Made by a program: the position numbers and the translations under genes. From positions 65,928 to 129,927 of the forward strand of contig CAZMNY010000022.1 of the NCBI GenBank assembly GCA_964567745.1: a DNA stretch of 64,000 bases. The letters run 5' to 3'. Numbering within the stretch: position 1 is the first letter of the stretch; every line of letters starts with the position of its first letter. Below, piece by piece: positions 26,440 to 36,200 of the stretch. The notes beneath the pieces are model-generated. The model made no database searches and was not told the DNA's origin. It saw nothing but the letters and a program-made list of their open reading frames with translations. This DNA is from CAZMNY01 sp964567745 (lineage in GTDB: Bacteria > Planctomycetota > Planctomycetia > Pirellulales > Pirellulaceae).

Positions 26440-28509
26440 CTATCGACTTCGAGCAACCCGTTGATTGCCGAGCGCCTTGAGATAGTCGACGGTGACCTTC
26501 ATCAGCTCGTCATTATAGAAGTTGTCGGGGAAGACTTCGCGAGCGGCTTTGTTTTGTTTCTCAAGCTGCTTGTCGTCTTCTTTGCTGGCGTCGACGTCCT
26601 CTCTCTCGGCCATAAATTTTTTACGGTTGAGCGTGACAGTCTTATTCGCCTTTTGTTTCTTGTACTTCTCAATGTTACGACTCAATTTGGCGAAATCGTC
26701 GTCGCCCGAGATTCGCGTTTGCGACTTGTTCTGCAACTCCGTCTTCATTCCTGGGCGAACCATGGCAAACGGCTTGAACTGCCCAACGGGCACTTTGTCA
26801 AACTCGACCGCGTAGGGAAGATCGCCTTCGCCGATGTCCATGTGATTGGTCAACGAGGGAAGAACGATATCCGCCAAAACACCTCGCTTTTGCGTGCTAT
26901 CGCCCGAAGGTCGGTAGAACTGCTGCATGGTGATTTTGAGCGCGCCGTATTGAGGCGGCTTGGTAATGTTAACGAATTGGCTTCCCAAATCGAGCAAGCT
27001 TTGCACCGTCCCTTTGCCGTGCGTCGACTCGTCGCCAACAATGATGCCGCGTTTGTAATCTTGAATGGCACCGGCCAGGATTTCGCTCGCACTGGCGCTA
27101 AACTTGCTCGTCGCGACAACAAGCGGTCCGCTCCAGACCATCTCCTTGTCTTCATCGTCAAACGTATGAACGCGCCCGTTGCCGTCCTTGACTTGAACGA
27201 CAGGGCCGTCGTTGATGAACAGACCGGTCAGATTGATGGCTTCAGTCAAACTACCTCCGCCGTTGCGGCGCAGGTCGAGTAATACTACATCGACTTCTTT
27301 TTGCTTGAATTCATCGAGAATCTTGCGGACGTCGCGAGTCGTACTCTTGTAGTTTTGCAGATTGCGGCGAGCGGCTTCCATGTCCATGTAGAAACTCGGC
27401 AAGTTGATCACGCCAACGCGGACCTTGCCATTCGCGGTCTGAATCGTCTTCACATCACCTCGCGCTTCACTGTCTCGCAGTTCAATGCGAGCTCGAGTGA
27501 TCTGATAGACGGCTTTGCCTGAACCGGAAGCGGGAATGACTCCCAGTCGCACGATCGTGCCTTTTTCGCCACGGATCAGTTTGACAACGTCGCTCAGTTT
27601 CATGTCGACAACATCGACCATCTCGCCGCTCTCGCCTTGGCCGACGCTGACGATTCGATCTTCCGTTGCCAGTTTGCCTTGCTTGTCGGCGGCACCGCCC
27701 GGAATCACTTCGGCCACGATCGTGTAGCCATCCTCGGACTTCAAAGAGGCGCCGATGCCCTCGAGGTTAAGTCGCATGAGAATGCGAAAGTTCTCGAGAG
27801 ACGTTTTCGACATGTACGTCGTGTGAGGATCGAACGATGTCGTCAATGCGGTGAGGTACATCTCCAACAGCTCGTCCGAATCGGTCTGCTGCATTCGCCG
27901 CGCGAAGTTCGTGTAGCGACGCTTTAGCTTGTCGCGCGCCTCGGCTCCCGTGGTCTTGTCGCTTTCCAAGTCGAGCAGATCGTACTTGAGCCGTTGACGC
28001 CAGCGATTCTTTGCTTCGGCTGCGTTACGCGGGTAGCGCGCCGCGTCGCCGTCGACAACCATCTCTTCATCGAGAGTGAAATCAAAGTCGTTTTTGAGCA
28101 ATCCGTCGATCGTCGCGACGCGCTCATCGACTCGTTTCAAGAAACGATTGAAGACGGTGTAGGCAAACGTAATGTCGCCTTCCGACATCATGTCGTCGAG
28201 CTTCTTGTCGTTGCGTTTGAATTCGTCGATATCCGACTGATAAAAATAGACCTTGAGCGGATCGAGGCTCTTGAGAAACGACTTCATGCCGCGTTCGGAC
28301 GTCGTATCGTCAACAGCGCGGCTGAAGAGGTGCTCTTGCTTGAGCAAGTGGCGAACCATCAGCGTGATGCGACGATCCTGCGTGGTGGGCCGAGTCAGGT
28401 CGGCGGCCGACAACTGCCAAACGGCCATTGAGGTAGCAAAAGCGGCGACCAATGTGGTCGCGATGATTGCTCGACGCCAACGGAAAACCAACGGGCGGCT
28501 CTTTTCCAT
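26440..28509 (-). CDS. prc: C-terminal processing (tail-specific) protease Prc
   Basis: A 689-aa periplasmic serine protease of family S41. An N-terminal membrane/signal segment at about 13-30 is followed by the Prc N-terminal helical domain, a PDZ domain (about 245-330), and the protease core: LLDLRRNGGGS, the nucleophile region KFSASASEI at 469-477, and the general base Lys in HGKGTVQ (K499). The C-terminal DUF3340-like domain extends to the end. It degrades or trims proteins by recognising nonpolar C-termini. A MITE-like element lies 7 bp past the stop. Confidence 0.93.
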   Translation of the reverse strand: MEKSRPLVFRWRRAIIATTLVAAFATSMAVWQLSAADLTRPTTQDRRITLMVRHLLKQEHLFSRAVDDTTSERGMKSFLKSLDPLKVYFYQSDIDEFKRNDKKLDDMMSEGDITFAYTVFNRFLKRVDERVATIDGLLKNDFDFTLDEEMVVDGDAARYPRNAAEAKNRWRQRLKYDLLDLESDKTTGAEARDKLKRRYTNFARRMQQTDSDELLEMYLTALTTSFDPHTTYMSKTSLENFRILMRLNLEGIGASLKSEDGYTIVAEVIPGGAADKQGKLATEDRIVSVGQGESGEMVDVVDMKLSDVVKLIRGEKGTIVRLGVIPASGSGKAVYQITRARIELRDSEARGDVKTIQTANGKVRVGVINLPSFYMDMEAARRNLQNYKSTTRDVRKILDEFKQKEVDVVLLDLRRNGGGSLTEAINLTGLFINDGPVVQVKDGNGRVHTFDDEDKEMVWSGPLVVATSKFSASASEILAGAIQDYKRGIIVGDESTHGKGTVQSLLDLGSQFVNITKPPQYGALKITMQQFYRPSGDSTQKRGVLADIVLPSLTNHMDIGEGDLPYAVEFDKVPVGQFKPFAMVRPGMKTELQNKSQTRISGDDDFAKLSRNIEKYKKQKANKTVTLNRKKFMAEREDVDASKEDDKQLEKQNKAAREVFPDNFYNDELMKVTVDYLKALGNQRVARSR

Positions 28510-28964
28510 CTCAGTCCCTTACTTCGCATCAAGAGTGTCTGTACAACGCAACCTCTCTGCCCTTAACAACTTATTGATAGTAACCGCAGCTATCTCGATC
28601 ATCAATATCATTGTCGCGGGCGAACCGAGCAAGATAACGGCAAGACGATCGCTTGGCCAGAAAGTAACGGCTGCGACGGCGGCGAATCGTCAAATTCGTA
28701 GAAATATTTGGCCCAAGACTCGCTGCGGCACACGAGCAGACAGCGGCGACCTGTTGCCGTATTCTGAGGGTGTCGTATTCTGACGGCGACGCCAATCGAG
28801 TCGACTCTCATCCGCTTCCGCCCTTCAACTGCACTTCACATTCGTCACTCGGCAGCGCCAACAACACTAGCCGGCTCCAAAAGGCTTTAATGGTCTCCAG
28901 CCGACATGTCCTCGGTTGCTGCAGGCCGCATTCGCAAAACCATAGAGATCCATCGTCAAACACC
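28510..28964. other. Divergent intergenic region, prc / sigma-54 activator
   Basis: About 455 bp between divergent genes. It holds a direct repeat, GTATTCTGAGGG and GTATTCTGACGG, near 28760-28790. I see no TGGCAC-N5-TTGC sigma-54 promoter and no convincing small gene; the open frame upstream of 28965 on the plus strand is not similar to the family. Confidence 0.4.
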
Positions 28965-30788
28965 GTGTTCAGCTACCTCATCAAGACCGCCGGTGCCCGG
29001 ATCGGCGCCCAATACAAACTCAATCCCGAGAAGCCGACGTTCATCGGGCGGGGTTTGGAATGCGACATCGTGCTCACCGATCCGCTCTGCTCAAGAGAGC
29101 ACGCAGTCATCTACTGGGATGAGGACGCTTGGTGGCTGCAAGATGAAAAGAGTCGCAATGGGACTCAAGTCAACGGCCAGAAAGCCGGCCTCGTTCAACT
29201 CGACTCGGGCGCGGTCGTGCAAGTCGGCTCGGCCGAGTTTCGCCTCGAGCTATCCGAGTCGCCACCGAAGAAGCGCGCCGATCTCTCGCAGACGATTATC
29301 CGCGACGCGTCGATGGCGGCCAGCGAGTCTCACGAAATCGGCGTCGATGCGCTGCTCCGTAATCCCGGGACCATGACCGACTTTCTGGATCTCTATCACC
29401 TGAGTTTGAATTTGCTTGCCTGCCGCGATCCGGATGGCGTGACCCAAACGAGCCTCGAGGTTTTGCGGACGAGGACAAAAGCGTCCTTCGTCGGTTTTCT
29501 GTGGGTCGCCGACGATGGAACCTTGCGGCCGAAGTTGGTCATTCCAGAGAAGCAAGCGAAGGATTTTGAACTCAGCGATTCACTCACGTCGATTGTCACC
29601 GACCAGCGACACGCCGTGTGGGTTAAGAACGAGACGAACGACGCCTCGGCAAGCTTGAGAGAATTTGCCGATGCGATATGCGTTCCGCTGCTGCGTGATG
29701 AAAAACTGCTTGGAGCCATCCATCTCTATTTGGAGCAAGGAAGTTTCTCGCAAGGCGAGTTCGATTTTGCTGTCTCGGTGTCCAACATGGTCGCCGCCGC
29801 GCTCGTCAGCGCCCGCGAACAAGCGACTTTGACGGCGGAACACCAGCGACTGATGAATAGCACCGCCTCGGCGAACGAGTTGATCGGCGAGAGCAAGCCG
29901 ATGATCGACCTGAAAAGCCGCATCAGCCGCATTGCCCAAGCGACCGGCTGCGTTCTGATTCGAGGCGAAAGCGGAGCGGGAAAGGAGTTAGTCGCCCGCG
30001 CCGTTCATCGCGAGGGTTCGCGAGCGGATCGGCCCATGCTTTGTGTCAACTGCGCCGCCATCCCTCGAGAACTGATGGAGAGTCAGTTGTTCGGGCATAA
30101 AAAAGGTTCCTTCACCGGTGCCGACAAAGACCATGTCGGCTGGTTTGAGCAGGCCGACGCGGGGACGTTGCTTCTGGATGAAGTCGGCGAGATGACGCTC
30201 GACGGTCAAGCGAAATTGCTGCGGATCATGGAGGGCCATCCGTTTCTTCCCGTCGGCGGCTCGAAAGAAGTTGTCGTCGACGTGCGGATCATCGCGGCGA
30301 CTAACCGCGACTTGGGTGATTTCGTCCGAGAAGGTAAGTTCCGCGAAGACTTGTATTATCGGATGAGCGTTTTCGAACTTTACATTCCACCGCTTCGCGA
30401 TCGGGGCGAGGATATCGAGCGACTGGTCAATCACTTTTTGGAGCACTTCAAACATCAGCATGGACGCCGATCGTTAGTGCTCGGCGACTCCGCGAGGGAA
30501 AAGTTGCTCTCCTACAATTGGCCCGGCAACGTGCGGCAGTTGAGAAACGTGATGGACAGCGCCGTGGTGATGGCGCTGGGCGACGAGTTGCGACCGGCCG
30601 ATTTCGGACTTCGCGATGTCGGCGGGGGTCAAGGACTTGATACTCTGAACATCGACGAGTGGGAAAAGAAGTTGATCAAGGAGGCCATTTCCCGCACGAA
30701 TAACAGCGTACCGGAAGCGGCGAAATTGCTCGGAATCGGCCGAGCAACTCTATATCGAAAGATCGAAGAGTACGGCATCGAAAGATGA
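28965..30788 (+). CDS. FHA-GAF-AAA+ sigma-54-dependent activator
   Basis: A 607-aa transcription activator. An FHA phosphothreonine-binding domain at about 1-100 (FIGRG, SREHA, NGTQVNG) is followed by a GAF-like domain at about 135-285. The AAA+ domain has Walker A GESGAGKE at 334-341 and Walker B LLLDE near 402. A Fis-type HTH (VPEAAKLLGIGRATLYRKI) ends it. The sigma-54 contact loop reads GSFTGA instead of GAFTGA. The start is a GTG at 28965, where the FHA domain begins; the frame is open to 28770. FHA input suggests control by a Ser/Thr kinase. The hydrolase gene downstream overlaps by ATGA. Confidence 0.9.
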   Translation: MFSYLIKTAGARIGAQYKLNPEKPTFIGRGLECDIVLTDPLCSREHAVIYWDEDAWWLQDEKSRNGTQVNGQKAGLVQLDSGAVVQVGSAEFRLELSESPPKKRADLSQTIIRDASMAASESHEIGVDALLRNPGTMTDFLDLYHLSLNLLACRDPDGVTQTSLEVLRTRTKASFVGFLWVADDGTLRPKLVIPEKQAKDFELSDSLTSIVTDQRHAVWVKNETNDASASLREFADAICVPLLRDEKLLGAIHLYLEQGSFSQGEFDFAVSVSNMVAAALVSAREQATLTAEHQRLMNSTASANELIGESKPMIDLKSRISRIAQATGCVLIRGESGAGKELVARAVHREGSRADRPMLCVNCAAIPRELMESQLFGHKKGSFTGADKDHVGWFEQADAGTLLLDEVGEMTLDGQAKLLRIMEGHPFLPVGGSKEVVVDVRIIAATNRDLGDFVREGKFREDLYYRMSVFELYIPPLRDRGEDIERLVNHFLEHFKHQHGRRSLVLGDSAREKLLSYNWPGNVRQLRNVMDSAVVMALGDELRPADFGLRDVGGGQGLDTLNIDEWEKKLIKEAISRTNNSVPEAAKLLGIGRATLYRKIEEYGIER

Positions 30789-31795
30789 ACGGGTCATCGC
30801 GATACTTGCCTCCTTTTGAACCGCTTGCCTGGCTGAAAGGCGGCAATCGGCAAACCATCGTCGGCACCTACTGGCCAGGCGAAAGGTATTCGCGATCCAC
30901 GACCTTGCACCAAGTTGAACTCAGCGGCGGCGATCAACTCGTCATGCACGACGAGCCGCCAGAAACTTGGCGCGAAGGTCAGCGAGTCGCGGCGATTTTC
31001 CATGGTCTCGGAGGATCCCATCGATCGCCCTATGTGATCCGCACGGCGAGCAAATTGCGTTCGCGCGGCATTCGGACTGTCTGTGTTGACATGCGAGGAT
31101 ACGGAAGCGGAGTCGATCTGGCCGCCAAGCCGGGGCACGCGGGGCGCAGCGAAGACGCGGCCGCGGTCGTCATTCGCCTCGCCGAGCTCTTTCCGAGTTC
31201 GCCATTGACGCTTGTCGGGTTTTCGCTCGGCGCCAACATCGTCCTTAAGCTGGCGGGCGAAACCGGCACCGAGACACTGGGCAATCTCGATTCATGTTGG
31301 GCCGCGAGTCCGCCAATCGATATCGCTCAGTGCGCCGCCAACATGAGGCAGAAGAGTCGCCAAGTTTACTCGCGAGCGTTTTTGCGAAATCTCATTCGGC
31401 AAGTTCGAAAACAACGGCGGCGGTATGAGGAGATTCGGCAAATCGAACTTCATCCGATGCCCAGATTCGTCGATGAGTTCGATGACCGTTTCACCGCACC
31501 GCTCTCGGGCTTTCGCGATGTGCATCACTACTATGCGGAAGCCAGCTCGGCACCGCTGCTGCGAAACATCACCATTCCCACGCAGATCATCGCCGCTCAT
31601 GACGACCCCATCGTGCCTATCGACGCTTTTCAAACCGTCGAGGTCTCCGACACGGTTCATTTGCACACCACCGAATCAGGCGGCCACCTTGGTTACGTCG
31701 GGCGACAATCGATCGATCCCGACCGACGGTGGCTCGACTGGCGCGCCGTCGATTGGGTTCTTGAGCAAGGGTTACGCGCCGCGGAGAAGCAGTAG
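30785..31795 (+). CDS. YheT-like alpha/beta hydrolase
   Basis: A 336-aa cytosolic hydrolase of the YheT/EMB8 group. FEPLAWLKGGNRQTI is the family's N-terminal signature, FHGLGGSHRSPY the oxyanion strand, VGFSLGANI carries the nucleophile Ser, HDDPIVP the Asp and SGGHLGYV the His. Substrates of the group are poorly known (probably small esters). Its ATG overlaps the stop codon of the sigma-54 activator in ATGA, so the two are translationally coupled. Confidence 0.88.
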   Translation: MNGSSRYLPPFEPLAWLKGGNRQTIVGTYWPGERYSRSTTLHQVELSGGDQLVMHDEPPETWREGQRVAAIFHGLGGSHRSPYVIRTASKLRSRGIRTVCVDMRGYGSGVDLAAKPGHAGRSEDAAAVVIRLAELFPSSPLTLVGFSLGANIVLKLAGETGTETLGNLDSCWAASPPIDIAQCAANMRQKSRQVYSRAFLRNLIRQVRKQRRRYEEIRQIELHPMPRFVDEFDDRFTAPLSGFRDVHHYYAEASSAPLLRNITIPTQIIAAHDDPIVPIDAFQTVEVSDTVHLHTTESGGHLGYVGRQSIDPDRRWLDWRAVDWVLEQGLRAAEKQ

Positions 31796-31938
31796 CCGCC
31801 GAGCCGTGATCGCATTTCATCGTCGCCGTTTGTAGATTCGCTCGCTCGTGCACGTTAGATTGGTGTCCAATGAATGCTAGACGAGTATCTCAAGAAGACG
31901 ACATCCCGAAAGCACCTTACGAAAAGGCATCAAGAACA

Positions 31939-33225
31939 ATGCGGAGCAGCAATTTGTTTGAAAGGCGGAGGCCCACGCTTCTGCTACTAGCATTTGGACT
32001 AGTCGTTTCTTGCCTTCATGCGAACGACGCGACGGGACAAGAGTGGACACGATTTCGCGGCCCCAACGGTACGGGCGTCAGCAAGACCGTTTTTGCGGAT
32101 TCGTTCAAGCCGAGCGACTTCGCGTGGAACGTCAAGCTGCCAGGAATTGGCCACTCGTCGCCTGTCGTCTGGGGAGATCGCGTCTTTCTTTTGAGTGCCG
32201 ATCCGCAAACCGCCACGCGTCATATGCTCTGCATCAACGCGAAGACTGGAAAAACAATCTGGACGCGCGAGTACGAATCTGAAGCTCATCACCTCCACAC
32301 CCGAAGTAGCTTCGCGTCGTGCACGCCGACGGTCGATAGTGAGAGGGTCTATGTCGCTTGGTCGACGCCCAAAGAGACAACACTGCTCGCATTGGACCAC
32401 GACGGAAAAGACGTTTGGCGAATTAACCTCGGTCGCTGGGTCAGCCAACACGGGTTCGGCACGTCGCCGATGCTGTACAAAGACCTGATCATTCTGAACA
32501 ACTCGCAACAGGCCAACCAATTAAAGGAAGGCGTAGAGCCGGGCAAGAGTTTCATGATGGCGTTCAATCGCAAGACCGGCAAAGAGGTCTGGCGGACTCC
32601 GCGAAAAAGCGTCAACGTCTGTTACAGCGTGCCTTGCATTTACACCCCCGAAGGCGGCAAGCCCGAGTTACTTCACACCACGACGGGCAACGGCGTCTAT
32701 AGCCTTGATCCGTTGACGGGCAAAGAGAACTGGGCCGTCGCCGACGCCATTCGATTGCGATGCGTGAGCTCGCCGATCGTCGCCGGCGGTCTCGTGTTCG
32801 GCTCGACCGGATCGGGTGGCGGCGGGAACTACGTTGTTGCGGTCAAGCCGGGCAAGGAAGCCGAAGTTGTTTACAAAGTCGAACAACCGGCGCCTTACGT
32901 GCCGTCAATCCTGAACAAGAACGGAACACTGTTTCTCTGGTGGGACAAAGGCGTCGTTCAGTGCATTGATGCGGCAACCGGCGACAGGCATTATCGTCAG
33001 CGAATTGGCGGCGGGTTTTCCGGCTCGCCGATTTTGGCGGGAGACAAGGTCTACTGCATCCGCGAAGACGGCGTGCTGATAACGATTGCTGCGGAAAAGA
33101 AGTTTCGTTTGCTAGGCGAGTCGCCGCTTGGCGAAGACAGCCGAGCCACGCCGGCGGTTTCCGGAAACCGGATGTTCCTCCGCACCAATTCCCGCTTGAT
33201 CTGCGTCGAAGCCGAGGCGACCTAG
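31939..33225 (+). CDS. Exported PQQ-type beta-propeller protein
   Basis: A 428-aa protein with an N-terminal signal peptide ending near HANDATGQ, then a QEWTRFRGPNGTG opening typical of planctomycete PQQ-like propellers. Repeats such as TGKTIWTREY, DGKDVWRIN, TGKEVWRTP and TGKENWAV show the Trp-docking blades. These proteins act as binding platforms outside the cytoplasm; no catalytic quinone site could be confirmed. I use the ATG at 31939 because it places the signal peptide at the start; the frame is open to 31870. It precedes the oxoprolinase gene by 54 bp. Confidence 0.87.
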   Translation: MRSSNLFERRRPTLLLLAFGLVVSCLHANDATGQEWTRFRGPNGTGVSKTVFADSFKPSDFAWNVKLPGIGHSSPVVWGDRVFLLSADPQTATRHMLCINAKTGKTIWTREYESEAHHLHTRSSFASCTPTVDSERVYVAWSTPKETTLLALDHDGKDVWRINLGRWVSQHGFGTSPMLYKDLIILNNSQQANQLKEGVEPGKSFMMAFNRKTGKEVWRTPRKSVNVCYSVPCIYTPEGGKPELLHTTTGNGVYSLDPLTGKENWAVADAIRLRCVSSPIVAGGLVFGSTGSGGGGNYVVAVKPGKEAEVVYKVEQPAPYVPSILNKNGTLFLWWDKGVVQCIDAATGDRHYRQRIGGGFSGSPILAGDKVYCIREDGVLITIAAEKKFRLLGESPLGEDSRATPAVSGNRMFLRTNSRLICVEAEAT

Positions 33226-33279
33226 GCCTCAGGGAAGATCGCCGCAACGACAATCGCGAGAAGAAAGCCAAGCCACAGA

Positions 33280-36200
33280 GTGTCGAGTGGAAACCAACAG
33301 CCGGAACCGAAGTGGCGGTTTTGGATCGATGTCGGCGGCACATTTACCGACTGTGTGACGCTCAGCCCCGACGGCAATCGCCAGCACGACAAGACGCTGT
33401 CGTCTGGAGTGGTAAAGGGCGACATCGACCGGTGGCTCGACGATCACACGTTTCTCCAGGCGACGAGCCGGGTCGACGCCGATGGGTTTTGGGACGGCTA
33501 CGACTGTCGTCTGATTGACGTCAACGGTGATGTTGTCCATCAGAGCCGAGTCGGGTTGCATTGTGGCGGCGAGATTTCGTTGGCGGCGGGCGATCATCGC
33601 GGCACCGAGTCTCTGCGGGATGTCCGCAACGCGGCGACTCGATATGAACTGAGCCACGATGACGGTGCCGCGATTCTCGCAATACGCCGGATGCTTCAGT
33701 TACCCCTCGCCGAACCGTTGCCGCCCGCCGATGTTCGACTTGGCACGACTCGAGGCACGAATGCCCTGCTCACTCGCAGCGGTGCGAAGACGGCGCTCTT
33801 AATCACGCGTGGTTTTCGCGACCTGCCGCTGATCGGCAATCAAGATCGGCCAAGACTCTTCGATCTAAACATTGTCAAACCGGAACCGCTCCATTCCGCG
33901 GTCTGCGAAGTCGACGAGCGAATCGACCGAGACGGCAAGGTCCTCAAACCGCTCGATAACAATGCGATTCGAAGTGAACTTGAGCGGCTGTTACGCGACG
34001 GCATCGAGTCGGTGGCGATCTGTTTTCTGAACGCCTATCGCAATCCGGTTCACGAGGTTGAAGCCGCCGAAACCGCCAGCCAAGTCGGCTTCGCGCATGT
34101 CACGCGATCGCAAGCCGTCTCGCCTCTCGTGAAACTCGTGGCCCGCACGGATACGTCGATCGTCGACGCCTACCTCAACCCCAAACTTCGCAGCTATGTC
34201 GACCGACTTGGCGAAACGCTTGTCGCCGGCGGCCAACCGACTGACAGGCACCGTTCGCAACTCAGACTGCTCGCTTCCTCGGGCGGCTTGGTTTCCGGCT
34301 CGGCTTTTACCGGCAAAGACAGCATCCTCTCGGGGCCGGCTGGCGGAGTCGTCGGCTTCAGTCGCGCCGCGAACGCAGCAGGTTTCACGCGAGCAATCGG
34401 GTTCGACATGGGCGGCACAAGCACCGACGTGTCTCGCTATAGCGGACGGCTGGAACGTCGAGGCGAAACGATCAAAGCGGGCGTCCGCATCGTCGCGCCG
34501 ATGCTGGCCATCGAGACGATCGCGGCCGGAGGAGGATCAGTCTGCCTATTCGACGGCGTTCGATTGACCGTTGGACCGGAGAGCGCCGGCGCCGATCCGG
34601 GTCCGGCTTGCTATGGTCGCGGCGGTCCGCTGACTGTCACGGATATGAATCTTTGGCTCGGCCGCCTTCCACAACAACAATTCCCTTTCCCTCTCGACCG
34701 AAAAATCGTGGGTGAGCGACTTGAGTCGCTTTGTAAAGCGATTCGGGAATCGTCGAACACAACGTACACGCCCGAGAAGCTTGCCGAGGGATTCTTGAGA
34801 GTGGCTAACGCCAACATGGCCCGCGCCATTCGATCCATTTCACTGGCCGAAGGATATAGCCCGACTGACCACGTGTTAGCTGCGTTCGGCGGCGCGGCGC
34901 CTCAGCATGCGTGCGCCGTAGCCGACGAACTCGGCATGACTCAGATTCTCATTCACCCGCTCGCCGGAGTCCTCAGCGCTTGGGGAGCGGGGATGGCGGA
35001 CATCGTCCAATACGCGGAACAAGCGGCCTATGCGCCGGCTGAGTCGATGGACGAGGTCGCGCGGACTCAAATTTTCGACAAGCTTGCCGAACAGGCAACG
35101 CAAGCCGCGATACGTGAGGGCGCCGAGCTTGAGCGGATTGAATGCTTGCCTTGGCTCGATGTCCGCTATCAAGGCGTTGACGCCGCGCTGAGCCTGCTCG
35201 TTGGCGATGAGCCGTTGACGGTTCAGTTCGAACGCGAACACAAAAGGCGGTACGGTTATATCCAACCATCTCGCTCGCTTGAAATCGTGGCGTTGCGAGT
35301 CGAAGCGATCGGCCACAGTGATCAATCGGCACCCGCATCCGAACGGCAAAAGCGCCGAACAGAAGCCGCGCGAATTGGAGAAGTCTCGACCTATTTTGAA
35401 AACAAACGGGTCGACGCCAATCTGTACGATCGAGCTTCGTTCGCTCCAGGAGCCAGTGTCGCCGGACCTGCAATCATCATCGATTCGTCCTCAACGATCG
35501 TCGTCGAGCCTCAATGGGAAGCCGTTGTCCTCGGGCAAGGTGAGTTGTTGCTCGAACGTGTTTGCCAGGCTCGACGATCTCACGGCACGCCATCGACAGA
35601 ACTCTCCTGCGCCGACCCAATCCAGCTTGAGGTCTTCAACAATCGCTTTGCCGCCATTGCGGAACAAATGGGAATCGCCCTCCGCAACACGTCGGTAAGC
35701 GTCAACGTAAAAGAACGCCTCGACTTCAGCTGCGCGCTCTTCACCCAGGACGGCGGCCTGGTCGTCAACGCACCTCACATCCCCGTTCACCTTGGCGCGA
35801 TGGCGGAGACGGTGCGCTGTGTCTTGCAGGACCATCCCGACCTCGAGCCGGGCGATGTTGTGATCACAAACGATCCCTATCGAGGCGGGTCGCACTTGCC
35901 CGACGTGACCGTGGTCACACCTGTCTTTCAATCGACTCCCTCAAAACGAAACCTGCTCTTTCTGACCGCCAGCCGAGCTCATCACGCCGAAATCGGCGGC
36001 TCGACGCCCGGCTCGATGCCGCCGCTCTCGACTCATCTGGTTGAAGAGGGCGTACTGCTCAAGAGCTTTAAAGTCGTCAAAGCCGGCGCGCCGCAACTAG
36101 ACGAGTTGACTCGCCGGCTGACTTCGGGCCGCTTCCCGTCTCGCGCGGTGGAGCAAAACGTCGCCGATGTGAACGCCCAGATTGCCGCCAATTGGCTGGG

